From: Heterobasidion occidentale
Lineage: Eukaryota > Basidiomycota > Agaricomycetes > Russulales > Bondarzewiaceae
DNA length: 64,000 nt
Reading direction: 5' to 3'
NCBI GenBank assembly: GCA_039111635.1
Contig: JBCAQO010000009.1
Location: 620,001 to 684,000 of the forward strand
Shown here: piece by piece, positions 55,167-64,000 of the stretch
Layout: every line of letters begins with the position of its first letter
Numbering within the stretch: the first letter of the stretch is position 1
The notes under the pieces: model-generated
The model's database searches: none
What the model saw: only the letters and a program-made list of their open reading frames with translations
Told to the model about the DNA's origin: nothing
Made by a program: the position numbers and the translations under genes

Positions 55167-55816
55167 CAAGGACGAAGCGGTAGGGCATTACAGACTTCTC
55201 AAGCAGGCTGGCCCTTTTCTACAAGAGAAATATAATGAAAACCCAGTCTGAGGGACAGTTGACGTGGGAGATAAACGAGTTTCATATGGCCAATTAATTC
55301 ACGGAATGATCTATCTGTGCTGCGAAGAGTCTTTCTGTGAAACGAAGAACTAGATCTGAAAAATAATTTCGAGGTCTGAGAGTGGGTGTGCGTCTCCTGA
55401 CCATGGACTGTTGGATCCGCAGAATCTTCGGACGATGCGCGTGGGTAGCGGGACGAGCAAGCTTGACTGTGAAGGTTGGTCAAATATATGACGAAGCGCG
55501 GCAGTTCATAGAAAGGCACAGACCTTCACGAGATTGTATGTAATGTCTGAGAGAAAGGTACGTCTAGCAACAAGTACTGAGCTACTAATAGGAAGACAAA
55601 CCCGAAAATGAAACGCAATGAAGATGAGTCTGGTGATGCCTTGTAGAGTAGAGTGTTGAGGCAGATGTTGATGCATAAGCATTTTCGGGCGACGAAGAAA
55701 CTAGTTCACCAAATTCAGTGTTTGACTGCGTCCAAGGTGTAGAACTTGAATCATGATAGCTTCATTCGATTTGTTAAGAGATTTTTACAGGCCAGATCCA
55801 CTACCATATGAGGCGT
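55167..55816. other. Spacer between the two GMC genes
   Basis: 650 bp holding the copy-1 promoter and copy-2 3' UTR. No gene recognised; no sequence resembling the copy-2 upstream region was noticed. Confidence 0.5.
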
Positions 55817-58167
55817 CTACGCCGTTCCCTTGATGATAGCCGCCGCACGCTCAGCAATGGCATACACTGAAGCCTGCGTGTTGGCTGACGGAACGAAAGG
55901 CTGTACGTTTACATCGCGTTGAGTGTCTCCCGATCTGACATGGGCCACCAATGAACAGCTTACCAGCACACTAGCATCAACAATGCGCAAGCCTCTAGCC
56001 CTTTTAAGCGTGAGATCAGGGTTCACGACTCCGTCCGTCGCATTCCATGCAGACATCCTGGCAGTGCTCGTCGGATGGTATGCAGTCCCAGCAGTTGCAC
56101 GGGCATACGCATTGAGCTCTTCATCTGTTTGGGCCTGGCCAAACGGTCCGTACGGTTCCAACAAAAATCCACTGAACGCAGCTGCCGAGGCAAAACGCTG
56201 GCATCGATTGTTAGCCGCGCTTATAGCATAATACATCATCACGCACTCGTCCTGCTCGGGCTGCTTCACGGATCACAAAAAGGTCGAATTCGGAGGTGAG
56301 GAAGGCTGGGTCGATCAGTGGGTCCTCAAAGGGGTCTGAAGATGCTAAGGTAACTGTGCCACCTAGAGTGCGCCAGAGGCATATCAACATGGGTCGATTC
56401 TCTAGAGGCACAGAAGACATACGGCTGGCAGGCGTTACGAGAGCAGTAGCAATTGTGAGAAAGCGACCTTCGGAAGGATATGTACTGGTGGCAGTGAAGG
56501 TATCCTTCAGACAATGACAAGATGATTGACTCAGATGAAAACAGCACACGAGATCAAGACACTTACGTAGATTTCTAGCTGGAAATGAGGGGTATTGGAG
56601 CCCGCAGATGGATCGCTATGTGTTCGAAAAATGGTGGCATTGTCAGGCAACCGCGACCATCCAATCTGGCTGTAGAAACCATCAGTATAAGGGCCTGTGC
56701 GATTGTCCCTCCATTCTGCTAATTCCTGCGCAGCCAGTGTAGCGTTTCTTCGTATATCGTCCCAAGAGAAGGAAGCGTTTGTCAGCCAGATATCTGAGAG
56801 GTGGGCGTGGTCCTGAAGGTGCTGTCCCACGTCTGGCAATTCGACTTTCGGATCAATGCCAAGGGACGACAACGTAGTCGAGTTGCCGATCCCAGATAGC
56901 ATCAATATTTGGGGCGTTCCGATGCTCCCAGCCGAAAGCACGACTTCCTTTGTTGCCGTGACAGCGTAAAGTCTGCCTAATTCGAAGGAGAGGTAAGGGT
57001 ATCAATTGATATATATCTGAATTAAATGATACACACTCGACGCATTGCGAGCTAGCTGTACCCCCTTGAAGATTGGAATACAGTCGGCAATGCCAGTTTG
57101 GAGAACCTTGGTTACATGTGAGTTGATCAAAACGTCGAAATTGCCGTACTTCGAAAGAGAGGGGTGTATGTATGCCGTCGCTGCGCTGTCGCGCGTGCCA
57201 TTGCTAATGGTCGACTGGGAATATCCTTGAAACTCCATCTGTAAAACAATGCCAGCCTAGATCGAAGCAAACTTACCGAATCCAAGCGGCTTTCCAGCGT
57301 TAAAATCGACGACAAACGGAAATTCAGGTAGTTCTTTCGTAGCCTGAATCACCATACTGTCAGTTGGTGCGGGCCAATTGAGGACACTAACTCCCAAAGG
57401 TCCAGAAGTTCCATGCGCTGTGGATTGACCTGACCAGATGTATTATGACCATCCGCTGAGGGGACTAATTTTTCGGCCTGCGCAAAAGTAAAAATTAATG
57501 AATCTATGACATTCTGTGACCACTGTGTGCACCTTCTTGATAAACGGGAGGAGAGCGTCCCAGGACCACCCAGAATCCCCTGACACTTCTGCGATCCGGT
57601 TATAATCATCAGCCGAACCGCGAGTGTATATAAGACCATCTGAGAAATGCACATAAGGCCAATGTGCTCCCTCAAATATTACCACTTACTGACGGACGAA
57701 GATCCGCCCAAGGCACGGCCTCGTGGGTAAGAAATAGATCTATTCCCTAGACTAATCTGTGGAGTCGTCGTAAAGTCCCAATCGATGATCGTGTCAGGTG
57801 TTAGCATTTGAGCAAGCCAAGGAACTTGGATCGCTTCGATGCCTTCATCGCTGTCCAATGATTGTTTATATATATCAAGATTGATTCCAGAACTGTTACA
57901 CGAACCTGATCCCTGCTTCAATAAGAAGTATCTTGGTCGTATGGTCTTCAGATAAGCGACTGGCAACCACCCCTCCGCCGACGCCCGCTATGACAGATCG
58001 TCAGTGCTCACTGAGGACAAGCTTTCAATACGCATACCTCCAACGATCACGTAGTCATAACTCTTCCGAGGCAGGGCTGAAGGGTCAGTGTAGAGCCTGC
58101 CTATGACCCTATGTGGCTCAAAGATCAATAGCACCAACACAAACGAGAAAATTGCTAAGGACGTCAT
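55817..58167 (-). CDS. GMC oxidoreductase (AA3-like), secreted, copy 2
   Basis: Tandem paralogue of copy 1 with the same exon plan. ATG 58167 opens a signal peptide (SLAIFSFVLVLLIF). FAD motif YDYVIVGG and [14 protein letters not shown]; signature 1 YPRGRALGGSSSV; signature 2 [19 protein letters not shown]; active-site [11 protein letters not shown] and the C-terminal [16 protein letters not shown]. The copies differ by many substitutions but share intron positions, so the duplication is not very recent. In contrast to copy 1 the stretch VLQTGIADCIPIFKG is in frame, and no slip was noticed. The likely product location is outside the cell, where such enzymes make H2O2 or feed electrons to LPMO/laccase systems in decay fungi. 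Confidence 0.88.
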
Positions 58168-58829
58168 AAGGGAGGAGCACTGCGATGGTTGTCATATGGA
58201 AACGGCGAAGGGACAAAGACGAGTCTTGATGACGTTCTTAGGACAGCTGATCTGTACGAGAATAGATGGCCACCCGCATCCCGCTTCATCTGACAGGGAA
58301 GTGTAGCGCAAATAGCGCAAAGTGAAGCCTCGATATGGAAACACTTACGGCTTTCACTTGAATATAAGCACCTTCTGACCATTGGGACAGATCTTTCGCT
58401 ATTGAAACTCTTGAAGTGGAACTCTCGGACATCGCGTATGGAGAGTGGGAATGCGAACCTATCATTGTATCAGTTACTTCACGGTTATGGCATGCTGCTA
58501 ATTTGAAGATACGGACCGTCATATAGATAAAACAGAAGAGGCTTGAAGGCTATAGGCTGTCCGGTGACACCTTGAGGACTTCCTTGAGGATTTCCTATGA
58601 TTTGAAGACGTTGACAATCTGCGGACCCTGTCCCCGTGGTACATCAGACGACGAACCCATCCCAGCGCGTCAAGGCATTGTACGATAGCGAACAACGTTA
58701 TTGTCCACCTGACATGAAGCTATAGTAGCTGAATAACGCAGACAAGAAAGCAAATGATAGCAGGACAACATAAAGACCACAGAAAAATCACCTCGCTCAT
58801 ACCTCAAAGCAGCGACAAATGAGAAAAGA
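58168..58829. other. Intergenic between GMC-2 promoter and chromodomain gene 3' end
   Basis: No gene seen. A minus-strand open stretch near 58380-58430 (SSTSRVSIAKDLSQWSEG) is isolated and unassigned. Confidence 0.45.
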
Positions 58830-61809
58830 TTACCAGCCCGCATCCCTTGCCTCCTTCAACAAGACAGTTGTGTCATTCTCCAACGAGCAATTCTCGCTTT
58901 GCGCAGCATTCTCGAACTCCTGGACAAGCATTGCATTGTCTCCCATGTTTTCGTCGGGTGTCCAGCCTGCTTCCGTGACGTCGTACCTATCAAATTATCA
59001 GCACTTCAAAACACACGCGCCCAATCAATCGACGAGTATAGCTCGAGGATGGGAGCGCAAAGAGCAAGTAGACTTACCCGGTCCACTTCACCAGCCACAA
59101 AAAGCCGTCATGTTTGTCCTGTCTAGGCCTTCGCCCAATAATCCGCTCGACAAAGAACTCGTCTTCTCCTGGTTCGGAACAGTCTGGGCGTAAACATTTA
59201 CCGTCCCCCTCAAGCTTGATTCGACGAGGGACTGCAAATTTGGAGTATTCAGTAATCGCTCTCTTGTACTCAGCCTGTAATCTTGAAAAGATACTCACTA
59301 TCGGCCCTGGATTTTCGCGGCGCGCGTTTCAATACGACGAAAGAACGGCAAATCAGAAGACGCACGGATGAGCCACACAGGGTGGACACACAAAATCACA
59401 CTCCTCTCCCCCACTTTGTCGATCGTCATTATTAAGGCCTGCACAGCTCCAATGATACCACAGATAGCATCTAGATGGTTGCATCGACAAGAAAGGCTTA
59501 AACACAACGACATCTTGAATTCAAGAGGCACTACGTACTTATCGCACTGTATGAACTTGGGCAAGGTTTACCGTCAGCACGCAAGGCAGATGACAAGATA
59601 GCGAGCTGTCTTACTGCTCTATGAAACGCGCCATCCCCTTGCGTACGTTCGGGCCACGCACCCTGAAGGAGAGTGTCTCTCGCCGTTTTCTTGTTTTTCG
59701 AGCGACCTTTAGAAACATTATTCTGTGAAGTGATCGCCTCTGATTTTCGTCTTTGCTGGCCTAGACGCGGCTGTTCGTGGTTTCGGTGGTGGTCTCGACT
59801 TTCTTCTCTTCCTATTTGACGCAAAAGTTGTCTCATTGTCTCTAGCCGTCGACCGTGCACGCTTGCGATTCGTGTTGATAATTTTATTGGTACGCTCATG
59901 CACGGCTGAATCGGGCTTGAGCCTGAGCCTAAGCTTGAGTGCAGGTGTCAAGGAGCGAGGGTGTTGCTTTTCGTCCTCCGACTCAAGAGAGGAGCGATCG
60001 CTCAAGTCTGTCAGCGACGACAAGTCCGACTCGGATCGGCGCGGAGAAGTCCCTATGCCTGGACAAAATTGTGGGGGAAGTGGGCTGATACTAGACGGGG
60101 GAGAAGAAAGCTCGTCTGCCTTCGCCTTGTTCAGGGGCGACAGGTTTACGAGCTGCGTGTCTAAGGACACAGAGGGTGGCCGAGTGATGTCGGCTGTGAT
60201 CGCGCCAGGATCGGAAGAGAGGAGCTGTCGTATGACAGATGAGTCACGAGAGGACGAAAGAGAAGGTACGAAATTTTTGATGGCAGGCTCAGGAGGAGTC
60301 AGCGATGCGCGCAATAGCAGTGGTGGCTGCAATGGTGAGTGAAAGACAGATGGGTTCACAGTTTCATACAAAACATCGTCCTTTGGATCAGCGCTACGTT
60401 CTAAACGGACAAGAAGGCATTAGGGATATTCTCGTCCAATAAACTAATGCTCACGTTTTTCGGGATTGATATCGCGGCGCGGGTCCGGCACTGTGGGTGG
60501 AGTTCATAAGTTATAGTCAATATAGCGAGACAAAACTCACGGTTCGCTTGTGCCGTCCAGTCTGCAGGGGCCAGGGGTTCTAGGGAGAAACGCCCATCAG
60601 AGAATGGAGAGGAGGCGTGGAAAATCTGATTTGGGCGAGAATTGAAGACACGGTCTGCAAGCAATTGTTTAACCAGTTCACATTGATGTGTGTTTTGGGA
60701 TCGAGCTACGCACCTAAGGCATCGACAGAGGCAAGTAGGTCAAGCCTATGTTCTGTAAGGATGTCGCGTAGCTCTTAAGGTTGGATGACAATGAAGTGAT
60801 GAGAACTGAACATACCAGGAAGACTCCTCGATGACACGGGTGAAGTCGCTGTTTCCCGATACAGATGTTCATATCGGTGAGGCCGACTCGGCCCTGCTTG
60901 AGGATTGCTCACTAAAACAAATATTAGAAAAATGAGCTAATGAAGGTTAAGACAACAAATTCTTCTACCGATTGGCGTAGATTGAACCGCTGGCCAAGGA
61001 TCGGTTGCAGCGTCAGCATATACTGGTAATAGTTGTTGAGTTTTCCGATGTTTGGATAGTTAAGGATGAGACGGTGACAACTTGTGTCAAGTACCTTTGT
61101 TCTGGACATTATTCGTGTCTGATACGAGGTCAATCCCGACGTCAGGCTGTACAACAGGTTCTCGCTTGAGTTCTAAGTTGCAAGACCAGCAAGGATCAAT
61201 GGACAATACACATATGTGCGCATATAGACACATACCAGGCGCAGGTAACACCTCCGTCCTCTCTAAGATCTCGGAGACTTCGAAATCGATTGCATCCAAC
61301 CTCTCCCAGACGGAAGAGTACTGCTCTTCCCCTGTTGCCGGTACTCCTAGCATTTCCTCCAAACGTTGTAGGCGACCTACCACCACATCCGTTGTCCGTA
61401 ACTGCGCACGATGCGCTCGCTCCACCATACGGGCCAATCGGTTAACGTGTCCCGAAAGACGTGCTTCCATCTCTCCAACTCGCACGAAAGTCGCGTTGTT
61501 TTGTGTCTCGAACATTGGACGGAGAGCGATCTCTACCGCACGTATAAAGGGCTCATAAGTCGCCATTGCCGGCGATACGCCTAGTGAGCGTGTATCTGAG
61601 TGGTGAATATGCTGGTAGTGGGGCTGCGAGGGTACGGGGGCGGGATAAGGAGCTGTTGGCACTGGTGGGGCATAATGCCCATGATGAGCGGCCGCAAATC
61701 GCGCGGGACTCGAAGTGGGCTGCTGTGTCAGATGTGTAGAACCGTACGCATGAGCAATAGGAGCAGACCATGCCAGTTGTGGCTTCTGGTGCGATGGACT
61801 ATCGGGCAT
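58830..61809 (-). CDS. Chromodomain protein with long disordered N-terminal part
   Basis: Probable chromatin reader. ATG 61809 starts a Pro/His/Ala-rich disordered segment, then a helical block with heptads (FIRAVEIALRPMFETQNN; VNRLARMVERAHRAQLRT; VVVGRLQRLEEMLG) suggesting a coiled coil. Further exons carry DADPK/FSDGRFSLEPL-type linkers, then a long Ser/Pro-rich region with SLTDLSDRSSLESEDE and a basic cluster (SNRKRRKSRPPPKPRT) that should be a nuclear signal. The last two exons hold a chromodomain: EFFVERIIGRRPRQDKH, GFLWLVKWTGY, then GWTPDENM. Its cage residues appear as Phe, Trp and Trp. It ends LLKEARDAGW at the stop 58830-58832. About 10-12 exons. A single C-terminal chromodomain without HP1 shadow domain; not a retrotransposon integrase since no such domain is seen. 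Confidence 0.8.
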
Positions 61810-62136
61810 AGTCGCAAATGAAAAGGAAATAAGAAGATTATGCGCTGCTTGGACGAGAAGAACGCTCCGTTGGTAGCCTATGCGTGGAAAGGGATGCTCG
61901 TGTCGCGCTGGTCACAACACCGTCTTGTGCTGCATCAATTTCAGCCCTTGAAGAGTACAGTTCACGCTGTAGGTGTTGCCAGTAGCGAGGACGAAAGCTG
62001 TAACACAACGCGACTCCGACTACGATCTCGAGTCGGACGCGTAAATTATAGTGTCACGTGCGCACTTCCTCTTTCATCTAGGACCCAAGCCTACGAAAGC
62101 CCAGTCATCAAAACAAAGAAGAACATATCCATCAGC
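61810..62136. other. Intergenic upstream of the chromodomain gene
   Basis: 327 bp with no gene. An inverted repeat CCGACT...AGTCGG near 62016-62036 flanks GATCTCG; this is a possible operator-like palindrome but could be chance. Confidence 0.4.
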
Positions 62137-64000
62137 CTATGAATGGCTTCTCCTCCTTAGCCGCACTGGCACGGGCGATACGCCCAGTGTCAGCATCATC
62201 GCAGCTGGCATAACCCTCTCCCTCCATTGCTCCCCCGTCTCCCCTTCCTTCATGATGGGCTCGACGTGCCAGTCTTTGATTAGCAAAGTAAGGAAGCACA
62301 CCGCCTCCATAGCCGCAAAGTGACGTCCAATGCAAGTCCGAGGGCCTGGATATATTGGCATGAGAAACCAGAAGATCAAGCAATACTTCAAAGAGACGCA
62401 CCAAAGCTGAATGCAGAAGCAGCCTCAGAGTCGTTCATGGTTCCATACCACCTCGAAGGGTCGTACTTATAAGGGTCGGTGAAGTATCGAGGGTTATATT
62501 CTGTCATAAATGTGTTAGTGATATGATATTTGCAAGGGGAAGAAGACACTTGCGAACGCCGACCATATCCACGACCACCTGTGCACCCTTCTGGATCGCG
62601 ATGCTCCGGTTTCCAGGTTTGCCGAGCTCAGGAGGGATGGTAAGCACAGTGTCCTCAATCGCTTCGCGGATCATCACGTATCCTGCGGCTATAGCCAGAC
62701 ATTGACGATGAGTAAACCAAGGCACGCCAAGTCCATGGCAACGCTGGACACTCACGATATAGCCGTAATGACTCATAAAAGACGCTGAGGACTTTCTCCA
62801 ATTTGTTGAAATCTTCATACGTCTAGTGAGACGGCGACGTGAGTTGACAGCACTACGTGCGAAGATTATTGATAACTCACCGGGTCGCGGTCATGTCCGA
62901 CAACTTGAACTATTTCTTCGTAGACCTCCTTCTGAATTTCGGGATGGATCCCGAGGAATCCAAGGGTAGCCGCGAGTGTGTGAGCAGTAGTCTCTGAAAC
63001 ATAGCAGTCAGATGAATACGCTGGAATAAAACCCCTATGCGGATCTCCAATCACATACCGTGTCCAGCGAAGAGCAGACCGAACACATTTCCAATCTACG
63101 CGCCCATGAATTACTGACATCCTTCACAATGATTTTGGGAAAGCAGACTCACCACTTCGCTGTCATCTAACTGTAGTCCCGTCTTCGTCGTTCGCCCGAA
63201 CAAGCAAGCTGAAGACATCGCTTCTCTGACTCTATCTTGGCCACTTGAGTCGCTCGCCAGCGCCACCTTGCGCTCATTGATTTGTGCCGTCATATAGTTC
63301 TGTAATACGCTGTGCGCAGCAGGCAGGTCGGGAATCCTTGATGGTATGACGGTAAGCGACGTAAAAGAAACGGTCAAGGGAGATCTAGCAGCACCATTTG
63401 AAAGGCAGTTTGTACAACCACTTCGGCGCAGCAAGCCACAGCGTCGGATGGTCTGTAAACGTCTTGAAAGCTTGCTGGAGAGGCATGCTCCCGTCTTCAT
63501 TCGTGGGAGGGGCATCCCATATGAAGGGCAAACCGAATCCGACAGACGAGATAACGTATAGGCCAGTTTGAACGTGTATTTCTGGATCACGGCAATTTCC
63601 ACAGAATCCTTAGCGCCCCACCCCTCAGAGGACACCATGTCCTTGAACACACGCAGGGTCTCAGACCATACCAAACCGTACGTTTTTATATTGAATGCAG
63701 GGCCCATAATGCGCCTGTGCCTGCGCCACGTCTCCTTCTCAGACGCAATGAGGTTCATGCCCCAGATCCTATCATAGGACCAGAATAGGAAAACGGAATG
63801 AATATGTCTTCGTTCGAAATAAGAAATTCAAGACTAACATCATGGACTGGCTAGCAGACTCTGGCTTGATCCAGGGAGACTTGATACCGCCCGCAACGAC
63901 CTGGCGCGCGACATCGATGTTGGACGTGTACAAAGTTGGCCTGCCCGAAAGGAATGGAACAATTGACACGACCTCAGAGCCCCACTTACGATAAACTGCT
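62137..64000 (-). CDS. Cytochrome P450, 3' part; the 5' end lies beyond the right edge
   Basis: Heme monooxygenase. Exons run leftwards from the edge: WGSEVVSIVPFLSGRPTLY; ETWRRHRRIMGPAFN (C-helix WxxxR); an I-helix exon with LLFAGHETTAHTLAATLG; the K-helix YESLRLYP (ExxR); a PERF-like segment (YKYDPSRWYG); and the heme loop FSFGARTCIGR with the Cys ligand. It ends RRRSHS at 62137-62139. The N-terminal anchor and first exons lie outside the window. At about 63557-63563 the frame slips by one base between FKLA and LYVISSVGFGLPF; one extra C in a CC run restores it. Family number cannot be given by eye; the text is like the CYP family members that oxidise aromatic or terpenoid substrates, but this is a guess. 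Close to the chromodomain gene, same strand. Confidence 0.88.

Noticed and set aside
58830..61809. Chromodomain as the end of a Ty3/gypsy retrotransposon polyprotein
   Set aside because: No reverse transcriptase, RNase H or integrase text precedes it; many short introns and a disordered N-terminal part indicate a host gene.

Overview
The window is nuclear DNA of a filamentous basidiomycete, most likely an Agaricomycete wood- or litter-decayer. Genes are cut by many 45-80 nt GT-AG introns. Both strands are densely used. The repertoire fits: a Plavaka-type (KDZ superfamily) transposase, tandem GMC (AA3-like) oxidoreductases, a P450, a secreted GH47 mannosidase and an OTT_1508-type deaminase-fold protein. 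A 100-N run (28079-28178) marks a scaffold gap. The first 8 kb is visibly more GC-rich than the rest.

Layout. 1-8 kb: the 5' part of a tRNA-dihydrouridine synthase (minus, runs off the left edge), divergent from an ABCC/MRP transporter. 8-10.5 kb: a decayed or unrecognised secreted-protein region and a single-pass membrane protein. 11-16 kb: NAD(P)-malic enzyme and mitochondrial methionyl-tRNA formyltransferase. 16-26.5 kb: an alpha/beta hydrolase, a galactonate dehydratase-like enolase-superfamily enzyme, an SDR and a zinc polyol dehydrogenase, together suggestive of a sugar/sugar-acid catabolic neighbourhood. 28-32 kb: an unknown protein beside the gap and a deaminase-fold protein. 32.9-37.1 kb: a near-complete Plavaka transposase, followed by direct repeats, a small unknown gene and a 90-bp minisatellite. 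40-45 kb: complex I assembly factor NDUFAF2/mimitin, an intron-containing tRNA-Cys(GCA), ribophorin II/Swp1 and GH47. 45.7-52.5 kb: an F-box protein, the SNARE Sec20 with a C-terminal HDEL, and a His/Gly-rich repeat protein. 52.8-58.2 kb: two tandem GMC oxidoreductases. 58.8-61.8 kb: a protein with a C-terminal chromodomain. 62.1 kb to the edge: a P450.

Two themes stand out. First, many otherwise conserved genes are out of frame by one base, repeatedly at a short homopolymer that is one base too short. One GMC copy lacks an A that its tandem paralogue keeps. This looks more like consensus indel error than gene death, so gene models here need RNA or polished reads. Second, the middle of the window is a mobile-element island: a Plavaka element with direct repeats and a possible passenger gene, head-to-head with a deaminase-fold protein from a family known to be expanded in fungi.

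All gene models were made by eye. Multi-exon genes are given as one span from start to stop codon, introns included.
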